DNA of 11,302 bases from Methylococcaceae bacterium UBA662 (GTDB lineage Bacteria > Pseudomonadota > Gammaproteobacteria > Methylococcales > Methylomonadaceae), in assembly GCA_002299425.1 (NCBI GenBank), contig DBNW01000082.1, positions 1 to 11,302 on the forward strand, written 5' to 3'. Of the stretch, positions 1 to 6,913 are shown in pieces. Within the stretch, counting starts at the first letter, position 1; every line of letters begins with the position of its first letter. The notes beneath the pieces were generated by a model. It searched no databases. It saw only the letters and a program-made list of their open reading frames with translations, and was not told the origin of the DNA. Position numbers and translations under genes: made by a program.

Positions 1-1
1 C

Positions 2-1003
2 ACCTTCGTCATCGGCGGTCGCCTCGACAGTGCCGGCAGCAACGCTAAGCTGGGTTTGGGTCAATATTTGGTGGCCGAGGCCGACGAAAGCGATGCGTCA
101 TTTTTGTATTTGCAGCCGATGGTGGCAGTGGTCACCAATATCGACCACGACCACATGGAAACCTATGGCAACAGCTACCAACGGTTGAAAGACACTTTTA
201 TCGAATTTTTGCATCACCTGCCGTTTTACGGCTTAGCGGTGCTGTGTTTGGATGATGCCGGGGTTAGGGAAATCCTGCCGCAACTGTCCAAGCCGGTGGT
301 CACTTATGGCGTGGCTGAAAACGCCGATGTCCGCGCCGTCAACATCAAGCAGGAAGGCATGTGCACGTCATTCACCGTGCTGCGGCGCGGCGGCTACCCG
401 CCCTTGGCCATTACCCTGAACTGGCCCGGTTGGCACAACATGCTCAATGCTTTGGCGGCGGTTAGCGTCGCCACCAAGCTGGATGTCGATGATGCCGCCA
501 TTGTCAACGGGTTGGCGGCGTTCAAAGGGGTCGGCAGGCGTTTCCAGATTCATGCCGAACTGGAATGTGACGGGGGTTCATTGACCTTGGTCGATGACTA
601 CGGCCATCACCCACGCGAAATCGCCGCAACCTTGGAAGCCTTGCGCCAAGCCTGGCCAGACCGGCGCGCCGTGTTGGTGTTCCAGCCGCACCGCTATACC
701 CGCACCCGGGATTTGTTTGAAGACTTCGTGCAAGTGCTGTCCGGTGTGGACGTGCTGGTGTTGCTGGAGGTGTATGCGGCGGGTGAAAGCGAAATTTTGG
801 GTGCCGATGGCCGCGCCTTAAGCCGCGCCATCCGGATACGCGGGCAGGTTGATCCGGTATTTGTCGATGACCGCGAGCAACTGCCGGCCGTTTTGGCGGC
901 AATCGTGCGGCCTGATGATGTGCTGTTGACGATGGGGGCGGGCAATGTCGGGCAGATTGCCGCCGAATTGCCCAAGACCTTGCTTGAGGCGTTGGCGGTC
1001 TGA
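2..1003 (+). CDS. murC: UDP-N-acetylmuramate--L-alanine ligase MurC, 3' part (5' end outside window)
   Basis: MurC is the cytoplasmic ATP-dependent ligase that adds L-alanine to UDP-MurNAc, the first amino acid of the peptidoglycan stem peptide. The reading frame is open from base 2, giving the last 333 residues. By comparison with E. coli MurC (491 residues) about 140-150 N-terminal residues are missing, including the Rossmann-like UDP-binding domain and the GTHGKT ATP loop. Visible here are the central-domain motif EADESDASF (about residues 26-34 of the fragment), TNIDHDHM, the HNMLNALAA segment (about 145), GRRF (about 178) and the Mur-ligase C-terminal motif DDYGHHP (about 198-204) followed by FQPHRYTRTRDL. 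The stop TGA shares its last base with the ATG of the next gene, so translational coupling is likely. Truncation is due to the window edge, not to a mutation. Family assignment is very secure. Confidence 0.97.
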   Translation, partial: TFVIGGRLDSAGSNAKLGLGQYLVAEADESDASFLYLQPMVAVVTNIDHDHMETYGNSYQRLKDTFIEFLHHLPFYGLAVLCLDDAGVREILPQLSKPVVTYGVAENADVRAVNIKQEGMCTSFTVLRRGGYPPLAITLNWPGWHNMLNALAAVSVATKLDVDDAAIVNGLAAFKGVGRRFQIHAELECDGGSLTLVDDYGHHPREIAATLEALRQAWPDRRAVLVFQPHRYTRTRDLFEDFVQVLSGVDVLVLLEVYAAGESEILGADGRALSRAIRIRGQVDPVFVDDREQLPAVLAAIVRPDDVLLTMGAGNVGQIAAELPKTLLEALAV

Positions 1004-2802
1004 TGCGCGGGCGGCTGTTGTTGGGCGAGCGCTTGGCCAAATACACCAGTTGGCGGGTGGGCGGGCCGGCGCAGCGTTTGTACCTCCCTCATGACAAAGC
1101 GGATTTGATTGATTTTGTGAAAAACCTGCCCGCCGATGAACCGGTGTTTTGGCTGGGCCTAGGCAGCAATCTGTTGGTCCGTGACGGCGGCATTCGTGGT
1201 ACGGTGATCAACACCAAAAACCGCTTGAAAGCATTGTCTTTGGCGGCAGACGGTACGGTCTATGTGGAAGCCGGGGTGCCGTGCGCCCTGGTCGCCCGGT
1301 TTTGCGGGGAGCACGGTTTGCTGGGGGCGGAATTTTTGGCCGGTATTCCCGGCACGATGGGCGGGGCCTTGAAAATGAATGCCGGGGCTTTTGGCGGCGA
1401 AACCTGGGGCATCGTCCAGCAGGTGGAAACCCTAGACAAAACCGGGGCGGTTAACCGGCGCGTTCCCGATAATTATGACATTAGCTACCGCTCGGTCAAA
1501 GGGCATGAAGGCGAAGGGTTTTTGTCGGCAACACTGCGTTTAGAACAGGGGGACAGCAGCGCCAGCCAGCAGAAAATCAAAGAACTGTTGGATAAACGGG
1601 CGAGAACCCAGCCGACCCACCAACCCAGTGGCGGGTCGGTATTTAAAAACCCGCCGGGCGATTTCGCGGCGCGGTTGATCGAGCAGACAGGTTTGAAAGG
1701 ATTGCTGATGGGCGGGGCGCAAGTATCGGAAAAACACGCTAATTTTATCGTCAACACCGGCCAGGCCACGGCGCAAGACATTGAACAACTGATTTATTTT
1801 GTGCAACGGCAAGTTAAAGAAAAACAGGGGGTCGATTTGCAAACCGAGGTCTGTACGGTGGGTGAGACCGGATCGGTTATCCAAGTTACTGATCCGGAAC
1901 AGTTCGGCCGGGTGGCCGTGATGATGGGCGGTACCGCCGCCGAACGCGAGGTTTCCTTAAAAAGCGGGGCGGCGGTTTATCAGGCGCTGAAAAACCAGGG
2001 CGTGGACGTGCAGGCGGTTGATGTCACCGGCAGCCCCATTGAAGCGTTACAAGGGCTGGCCGTGGACAGGGTGTTCAACATCATCCACGGGCGCGGTGGT
2101 GAGGACGGCGTGTTGCAAGCACTGTTGCAGGTCATGGGTATCCCGTACACCGGCAGTGGCGTGTTGGCTTCAGCATTGGCGATGGACAAGCTGCGCACCA
2201 AGCTGTGCTGGCAAGGGTATGGCCTGAACACGCCAAAATGGCGGGTGCTAAACAGCACGGCCGACCTGGATGCCTGCATCGATGCTTTGGGTTTCCCGGT
2301 GATCGTCAAACCGGCCGAAGAAGGTTCCAGCTTAGGCATGAGCAAGGCCGGCAACCGTGAAGAATTGGTTGCGGCCTTGGCCTTGGCCTTGCAATTCAAC
2401 TGCGCGGTTTACGCCGAACAATGGGTGGCCGGCCAAGAATACACGGTGGGCATTTTGGATGGCCAGGCTTTGCCGGTGATCCGGCTGGAAACCCCGAACG
2501 CTTTTTACGATTACCAAGCCAAATACCTCGCCAATACCACCCGATACCATTGTCCCTGCGGGCTATCGGAAACTGAGGAAAAAAACTTGCAGGCGGTGTC
2601 ATTGCAGGCCGGGCAAGTCATAGGCATCAAGGGCTGGGCCAGGGTGGACGTGTTTATCGATGCAGCGGGGCACTACCAATTGATTGAAATTAACACCGTA
2701 CCCGGCATGACCGACCACAGTCTGGTGCCGATGGCGGCCAGGCAAGCCGGGATCGGTTTTGCACACTTGGTCTGGCGGATTCTGGCGACCAGTTTGGCGT
2801 AA
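1003..2802 (+). CDS. murB-ddl: MurB-Ddl fusion: UDP-N-acetylenolpyruvoylglucosamine reductase joined to D-alanine--D-alanine ligase
   Basis: One uninterrupted 599-codon frame holds two complete enzymes. Residues 1 to about 287 are a short (type II-like) MurB, the NADPH/FAD reductase that makes UDP-MurNAc: YTSWRVGGPA (14-23), GSNLLVRDGG (54-63), LAGIPGTMGG (112-121), catalytic Arg163 in SYRS, the proton-donor Ser212 in GGSVFKNP and Glu282 in TEVCTVG. Residues about 301-599 are an ATP-grasp D-Ala-D-Ala ligase: Glu314 in AEREVSLKSG, HGRGGEDG (362-369), Lys436 in VKP, GSSLGM (441-446), Tyr508 in AKY (the Tyr associated with D-Ala rather than D-lactate use), and metal ligands Asp549, Glu562 and Asn564. 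Only about 13 residues (288-300) link the two. All key residues of both halves are present, so both activities are expected. No good internal start exists for a free Ddl: the nearest ATGs (1921, 1924) fall inside the first beta strand. Initiation looks coupled to murC through TGATG. What is inferred is function as a single polypeptide. Confidence 0.95.
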   Translation: MRGRLLLGERLAKYTSWRVGGPAQRLYLPHDKADLIDFVKNLPADEPVFWLGLGSNLLVRDGGIRGTVINTKNRLKALSLAADGTVYVEAGVPCALVARFCGEHGLLGAEFLAGIPGTMGGALKMNAGAFGGETWGIVQQVETLDKTGAVNRRVPDNYDISYRSVKGHEGEGFLSATLRLEQGDSSASQQKIKELLDKRARTQPTHQPSGGSVFKNPPGDFAARLIEQTGLKGLLMGGAQVSEKHANFIVNTGQATAQDIEQLIYFVQRQVKEKQGVDLQTEVCTVGETGSVIQVTDPEQFGRVAVMMGGTAAEREVSLKSGAAVYQALKNQGVDVQAVDVTGSPIEALQGLAVDRVFNIIHGRGGEDGVLQALLQVMGIPYTGSGVLASALAMDKLRTKLCWQGYGLNTPKWRVLNSTADLDACIDALGFPVIVKPAEEGSSLGMSKAGNREELVAALALALQFNCAVYAEQWVAGQEYTVGILDGQALPVIRLETPNAFYDYQAKYLANTTRYHCPCGLSETEEKNLQAVSLQAGQVIGIKGWARVDVFIDAAGHYQLIEINTVPGMTDHSLVPMAARQAGIGFAHLVWRILATSLA

Positions 2803-3585
2803 ATGGTGAAGCTAAGCGGCAAGGCAGTCCTATTGACGGTTGGGGTAATAGGTCTGGGCGTGGGGCTTGCCGTGACTGGGGGTTGGGTGCGGCTACCGCA
2901 AGTTAAAGCTTGGTCTAGGCCCATTGACCATGTCCGCATTACCGGGGCTTTCCAGCAATTGGGCAAGGATGAGCTTAAGGCCGCGTTGCTGCCGCTGGTT
3001 AGTGCCAGTTTTTTTGAGGCCGACATGAAAGCCATACAGCAGGCCGTGGCCGCCTTGCCTTGGGTTAACAGCGTTTCGGTGCGAAGGGTTTGGCCGGACA
3101 CCATCGACATTCAGGTAGAAGAAAAAATCGCCCGTGTGCGCTGGGGCGAGACGCAGTTAATGACCGAGGACGGGGTTTTGTTTGCGCCCAAAAGCCTGGA
3201 CGGGTTTGAACATTTGGTTAAGTTGGACGGGCAGGTGTCGCAGCGGCTGAAAGTGCTGGAGATTATGGCCGGCATTAAAACGGCCCTGGCCGACCGGGCA
3301 TTGGCACTGGCGCAGTTTAGAATCAACGAACGCGAATCCTGGTCGATTGAACTGGCCACAGGCTTGGTGGTTTTGTTGGGGCGTGATGGGCAGTTGGACA
3401 AATTGCAGCGATTTTTAAGGGCGTTGTCGTTATTAAAACAAGAACAGGTGGCCGCGATGGCGGTGGTCGATTTGCGCTATCCAAACGGTTTCGCGGTTGC
3501 CTGGAAACCGGACACCCCAGAATTTGATTGGGCGGCTATTGCCCATCCAAATCCGATAAAAAACGCGGCGGAAAAAACGCAATAG
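2803..3585 (+). CDS. ftsQ: Cell division protein FtsQ
   Basis: FtsQ is a single-pass inner-membrane divisome protein that links early division proteins to FtsB, FtsL and the septal peptidoglycan synthase through its periplasmic domain. The 260-residue product has a hydrophobic helix at about residues 8-28, then a POTRA domain (about 42-112, from VRITGAFQQLGKDEL to IDIQVEEKIARVRW) and the FtsQ beta domain ending in VDLRYPNGFAVAW (about 222-234). The ATG follows the ddl TAA with no base between them and lies in the same frame, so the start cannot be moved upstream. This leaves only about 7 cytoplasmic residues, much shorter than the roughly 24 of E. coli FtsQ. I see no clear Shine-Dalgarno sequence, so expression probably relies on coupling to ddl translation. 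Length and domain order otherwise match the family. Confidence 0.95.
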   Translation: MVKLSGKAVLLTVGVIGLGVGLAVTGGWVRLPQVKAWSRPIDHVRITGAFQQLGKDELKAALLPLVSASFFEADMKAIQQAVAALPWVNSVSVRRVWPDTIDIQVEEKIARVRWGETQLMTEDGVLFAPKSLDGFEHLVKLDGQVSQRLKVLEIMAGIKTALADRALALAQFRINERESWSIELATGLVVLLGRDGQLDKLQRFLRALSLLKQEQVAAMAVVDLRYPNGFAVAWKPDTPEFDWAAIAHPNPIKNAAEKTQ

Positions 3586-3594
3586 AGTGATGAC

Positions 3595-4821
3595 ATGGCT
3601 AAAAGAACAGAACGTAATTTAATCGTCGGCCTGGATATCGGTACTTCCAAAGTCGCGGCGATTGTCGGCGAAATCAATCCTGATGGTGGCATTGAGGTCA
3701 TCGGTATCGGTAGGTCGCCATCGCGTGGCCTGAAAAGGGGCGTGGTGGTCAATTTGGAATCCACCGTACAATCCATACAACGGGCGATAGAAGAAGCCGA
3801 GCTGATGGCCGGTTGCCAGATTAAATCGGTATTTGCCGGCATCGCCGGCAGCCATATCAGCAGCCTGAATTCACACGGCGTGGTGGCCATCAAGGACAAG
3901 GAAGTCACCCAATACGATATTGACCGGGTGATCGACTCGGCCCGGGCGATGGCGATCCCGGCCGACCAAAAAATCCTGCATATCTTGCCGCAGGAATTCA
4001 TCATCGACCGCCAGGACGGCATCAAGGAGCCGATCGGCATGTCCGGTATCCGGCTGGAAGCGCGGGTGCACATGGTCACCGGCAGCGTCAGTGCCTCGCA
4101 GAACATCATCAAGTGCATACGCCGTTGCGGCCTTGAAGTGGAGGACTTGGTGCTGGAGCAATTGGCCTCTTGCAATGCGGTGCTGACCGAGGATGAAAAA
4201 GAATTGGGCGTGTGCCTGATTGACATGGGCGGCGGCACCACCGACATCGCCATTTATGTCGATGGCGCCATCCGCCACACCGCCGTGATCCCGATAGCCG
4301 GCGACCAGGTCACCAACGACATCGCCGTGGCTTTGCGCACCCCGACCGTCAACGCCGAGGAGATCAAGCAAAAATACGCCTGTGCGTTGACGCAACTGGT
4401 GGATACCGAAACCAAGATTGATGTGCCCAGCATTGGCGACCGGGCACCGCGCAAAATTTCCATGCAAAATTTGGCGGAAATCATCGAGCCGCGTTACGAG
4501 GAACTGATGATGCTGGTGCAAAAGGAACTGCGCCACAGTGGCAATGAAGAATTGATTGCCGCTGGCATTGTCTTAACGGGGGGCAGTTCAAAAGTCAGAG
4601 GCTTAACTGAACTGGCGGAAGAAATTTTCCATATGCCAGTGCGTGTAGCGGGTCCTGAAAACGTCGTGGGTTTGCCGGAAGTGGTGAAAAACCCGATGTT
4701 TTCAACCGGTGTGGGGTTGTTGATTTATGGTAGGGAGCATCAGGGCATGGGCAAAACCCTGGATGCCGAACAAGGGGGATGGATGCAGCAGATGAAAAAC
4801 TGGTTTAGCGGAAATTTTTGA
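3595..4821 (+). CDS. ftsA: Cell division protein FtsA (actin-like membrane tether of the Z ring)
   Basis: FtsA is an actin-fold ATP-binding protein that anchors FtsZ filaments to the inner membrane and recruits later division proteins. The 408-residue product shows the phosphate-1 loop GLDIGTSKV (12-20), the 1C subdomain region (about 85-165) that replaces actin subdomain 1B, the phosphate-2 loop DMGGGTTDIAI (210-220) and the adenosine loop LTGGSSKVRGL (327-337). It ends in an amphipathic membrane-targeting helix, GGWMQQMKNWF (394-404), like that of E. coli FtsA. The gene starts 9 bases after the ftsQ stop; the leader has only a weak GAG-type ribosome site. It lies directly before ftsZ, the conserved arrangement that sets the FtsA:FtsZ ratio. 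Nothing in it is atypical. Confidence 0.98.
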   Translation: MAKRTERNLIVGLDIGTSKVAAIVGEINPDGGIEVIGIGRSPSRGLKRGVVVNLESTVQSIQRAIEEAELMAGCQIKSVFAGIAGSHISSLNSHGVVAIKDKEVTQYDIDRVIDSARAMAIPADQKILHILPQEFIIDRQDGIKEPIGMSGIRLEARVHMVTGSVSASQNIIKCIRRCGLEVEDLVLEQLASCNAVLTEDEKELGVCLIDMGGGTTDIAIYVDGAIRHTAVIPIAGDQVTNDIAVALRTPTVNAEEIKQKYACALTQLVDTETKIDVPSIGDRAPRKISMQNLAEIIEPRYEELMMLVQKELRHSGNEELIAAGIVLTGGSSKVRGLTELAEEIFHMPVRVAGPENVVGLPEVVKNPMFSTGVGLLIYGREHQGMGKTLDAEQGGWMQQMKNWFSGNF

Positions 4822-4842
4822 TTTTAATCGTGGTTCTGAATG

Positions 4843-4849
4843 AAGAGGG
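4843..4849 (+). promoter_or_regulatory. Shine-Dalgarno site that fixes the ftsZ start
   Basis: AAGAGGG lies 7 bases before the ATG at 4857 (8 bases from the core GAGG). It is a strong ribosome-binding site in a cluster where most starts rely on coupling, in keeping with the high level of FtsZ most cells make. It argues against the in-frame TTG at 4818, which lies inside the end of ftsA, has no such site, and would add 13 residues absent from E. coli FtsZ. Confidence 0.75.
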
Positions 4850-4856
4850 CAGAAAA

Positions 4857-6032
4857 ATGAAATACGAATTAGTGGATATGTACAGCCAGGCTGCCGTCAT
4901 TAAAGTCATCGGTATCGGTGGCGGCGGCAGTAACGCAGTCAATCACATGGTGGACAGCCAATTGCAAGGGGTGGAGTTTATTTGCGCCAACACCGACGCC
5001 CAGGCTTTACGCAAATTGCATGTCGGCACTATCATCCAACTGGGCGTGGAACTGACTAAAGGCTTAGGGGCGGGCACTAACCCTGAGATCGGCCGAGATG
5101 CCGCTTTGGAAAATAAAGAGCGCATCAAAGAAGCCCTGCAAGGGGCCGATATGGTGTTCTTGACCGCCGGCATGGGCGGCGGCACCGGCACCGGCGCGAT
5201 TCCGGTGATTGCCGGGCTTGCCAAAGAAATGGGCGTGTTGACCGTGGCCGTCGTCACCAAGCCGTTTGCCTTTGAAGGCAAGAAAAAACAAGCCGTGGCC
5301 GAGCAAGGTATTGCTGAATTGGAGCGGCATGTGGATTCTTTGATCACCATCCCCAACCAAAAGTTATTGCCGGTGTTGGGCGAAAACATGTCGTTGATGA
5401 ACGCCTTCAAGGCGGCCAATGACGTGTTGTTGAATGCCGTGCAGGGTATCACCGAGCTGATCGTGCATCCGGGCATGATCAACGTTGACTTCGCCGATGT
5501 CAGAACCGTCATGACCGGCATGGGGGCGGCCATTATGGGCATCGGTTCGGCCACCGGCGAGCAACGCGCCCGCGAGGCGGCGGAAGAAGCCATAAAATGT
5601 CCGTTGTTGGAAGACATCAACCTGACCGGGGCGCGCGGCATTTTGGTCAACGTCACCGCATCCGACATGACCATGGCGGAATTTGATGAAATCGGCCGCA
5701 TCGTCCATGAGTTTGCCTCCGAGGACGCCATCATCAAAATCGGCACCGCGATTGACCCGGATTTGGGCGATGAAATCAAAGTGACCGTGGTCGCTACCGG
5801 CATGGGTCAGCCTGTCCAAGCGGCGGCAAAAGCACATGTGAGAGTGATGCCACGGGCGGCGGCAAGTGCCAATGCTTATGAAAATTACGATAAACCCACC
5901 ATCATCCGCCGCGACAAAAATGAGGCCAAAACGGAGCCTACCAAAGCCAGACCGTTTGGTGTGCAACCTAAAACCGGGGACAATTTGGATTATTTGGATA
6001 TTCCGGCGTTTTTAAGAAGGCAGGCGGATTAA
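4857..6032 (+). CDS. ftsZ: Cell division protein FtsZ (tubulin-like GTPase)
   Basis: FtsZ polymerises into the cytokinetic ring at midcell and is the scaffold of the divisome. The 391-residue product starts MKYELVDMYSQAAVIKVIGI. It carries the nucleotide-binding GGGGSNAVNHM (21-31), the tubulin signature GGGTGTG (107-113) and the T7 synergy loop NVDFADVRTVM (209-219) with catalytic Asp211 and Asp214. After the globular domain (to about 320) comes a short linker of about 50 residues rich in Lys, Ala and Thr, then the conserved tail DNLDYLDIPAFLRRQAD (375-391), the docking site for FtsA, ZipA and similar partners, nearly identical to the E. coli tail. The start at 4857 is chosen for its AAGAGGG ribosome site and its fit to the family N-terminus. 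It is the last gene of the cluster in this window; lpxC does not follow. Confidence 0.98.
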   Translation: MKYELVDMYSQAAVIKVIGIGGGGSNAVNHMVDSQLQGVEFICANTDAQALRKLHVGTIIQLGVELTKGLGAGTNPEIGRDAALENKERIKEALQGADMVFLTAGMGGGTGTGAIPVIAGLAKEMGVLTVAVVTKPFAFEGKKKQAVAEQGIAELERHVDSLITIPNQKLLPVLGENMSLMNAFKAANDVLLNAVQGITELIVHPGMINVDFADVRTVMTGMGAAIMGIGSATGEQRAREAAEEAIKCPLLEDINLTGARGILVNVTASDMTMAEFDEIGRIVHEFASEDAIIKIGTAIDPDLGDEIKVTVVATGMGQPVQAAAKAHVRVMPRAAASANAYENYDKPTIIRRDKNEAKTEPTKARPFGVQPKTGDNLDYLDIPAFLRRQAD

Positions 6033-6080
6033 AAAACCGGAAAATTTTTTCCGAAACACGCGCTTGCACAAACAGGTGTT

Positions 6081-6120
6081 GGGGTCAATGGCGGCTTAAG
6101 GCCATGATCCCCCGCTTTTT
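6081..6120 (+). terminator. Candidate intrinsic terminator after ftsZ
   Basis: Within the 116-base spacer between ftsZ and the convergent lipoprotein gene, GGGG (6081-6084) and ATGGC (6088-6092) can pair with GCCAT (6101-6105) and CCCC (6109-6112), separated by a 3x3 internal loop and closed by an 8-base apical loop. Five T residues follow at 6116-6120. The internal loop makes the stem imperfect. Position at the end of the dcw cluster, where two transcription units converge, supports a terminator role. A second AT-rich symmetry nearer the ftsZ stop (6038-6053, stem CGGAAA/TTTCCG) is also present but is not a canonical terminator. Confidence 0.45.
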
Positions 6121-6148
6121 GTTGCTGCCTAGACGGGGCCGCTGCGGT

Positions 6149-6913
6149 TTAAGGACGGGCTTTTTGGAAATCGCGGTAGTCAATTGAGACTTTCAGACCG
6201 GCAAAATTGCCCGCCATCTTAAAGAGTTCATGGGTGTTTTTGTCAAAACTCAGCGTGACTTCATTGAGGGCGTTGTTTTCGTGGCCGGGTTCGATGCGGG
6301 GCGTGTCAAGTAGGAAACGGTAGAGGTAAATTTCTTGACCCGGTTCGTGCTTGATTTGCAGCGGGGCACCTAGTTTTTCCAGAATTCTGCCTTGATCAGG
6401 CAATTGGGCAATAATTTTGCCTATTTTTTCGGTGTCGGCTTTTAATTGCCGTTTTTCTTGGTCAATATGGCCGCCGCCCAGCGAACGCAATGACACCTCC
6501 AAAAACTGCGGCGGCGCAATCTCCAGAAATAAGGCAGAAAATGACCAGGCGGTCAGGCGCTGTTCTTGGTTGAAATTCAGTTCCGAGAAAAACTTGATTT
6601 CCGGCAAGACGGCGTGGCCGGCGGCATCAACTTTGCGGAACCAATAGCGCGTTTGACGACCGTTTCGGGTCGGCTGGTCCTCGCTGGGATACAGCTTGGA
6701 CAAAGCGACAAAATCGCTGCTGTACAGCAACGGCTCTTTGAAATTTAAGGTGAATTTAGCACCAGATTCGACGCTGAAGTAGCGGTCGAATTGGCGCATT
6801 TGCTGATAGACCTGGTAAGCTCGCCACCAATGACCGCAGGCGGTAAGCCCGGTCAATAACAGCAGCAGGAAAAAAAAACGCCCGAATTTTTTAATACAGG
6901 GTTGCTGAGTCAT
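6149..6913 (-). CDS. Putative lipoprotein of unknown function
   Basis: The 254-residue product begins with a typical lipoprotein signal: basic residues (KK, R), the hydrophobic run FFFLLLLL, and the lipobox LTAC with Cys26 as the predicted lipidated residue. His and Trp rather than Asp follow the Cys, so outer-membrane sorting is plausible but not proved. The rest is a soluble, presumably periplasmic domain with alternating polar and aromatic stretches (for example YWFRKVDAAG, LYRFLLDTPR, VSIDYRDFQ) and no motif I recognise. The ATG at 6913 is preferred because AAGAGGA lies at a suitable distance upstream; a TTG six bases earlier is too close to that site. The start overlaps the 3' end of hslO by 23 bases, so the two genes form one operon and are probably translationally coupled. 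Function is unknown; a link to envelope protein quality control is only suggested by the partner gene. Confidence 0.85.
   Translation of the reverse strand: MTQQPCIKKFGRFFFLLLLLTGLTACGHWWRAYQVYQQMRQFDRYFSVESGAKFTLNFKEPLLYSSDFVALSKLYPSEDQPTRNGRQTRYWFRKVDAAGHAVLPEIKFFSELNFNQEQRLTAWSFSALFLEIAPPQFLEVSLRSLGGGHIDQEKRQLKADTEKIGKIIAQLPDQGRILEKLGAPLQIKHEPGQEIYLYRFLLDTPRIEPGHENNALNEVTLSFDKNTHELFKMAGNFAGLKVSIDYRDFQKARP

Noticed and set aside
1921..1926. Internal ATG-ATG as an independent start for Ddl
   Set aside because: It would remove the first beta strand (FGRVAV) of the ligase fold and has no convincing ribosome site.
2373..2390. Three copies of GGCCTT in the ddl half as a phase-variable repeat
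   Set aside because: The unit is six bases and encodes Ala-Leu in frame, so copy changes would not shift the frame, and three copies are too few to slip often.
4818..4856. TTG at 4818 as the ftsZ start
   Set aside because: It overlaps the ftsA stop, has no ribosome site, and adds 13 residues not seen in FtsZ; the ATG at 4857 has AAGAGGG at good spacing.
4943..5803. Long minus-strand open frame (286 codons) opposite ftsZ
   Set aside because: It is antisense to a certain FtsZ gene, its translation is a low-complexity Ser/Met/Ala-rich product with no motif, and GC-rich third positions create such shadows. The same holds for 3477-4253 opposite ftsA and 1980-2399 opposite ddl.
6038..6053. AT-rich palindrome after ftsZ as the main terminator
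   Set aside because: The stem is short with A-T pairs next to the loop and the T run is within the hairpin rather than after it; the structure at 6081-6120 fits better.
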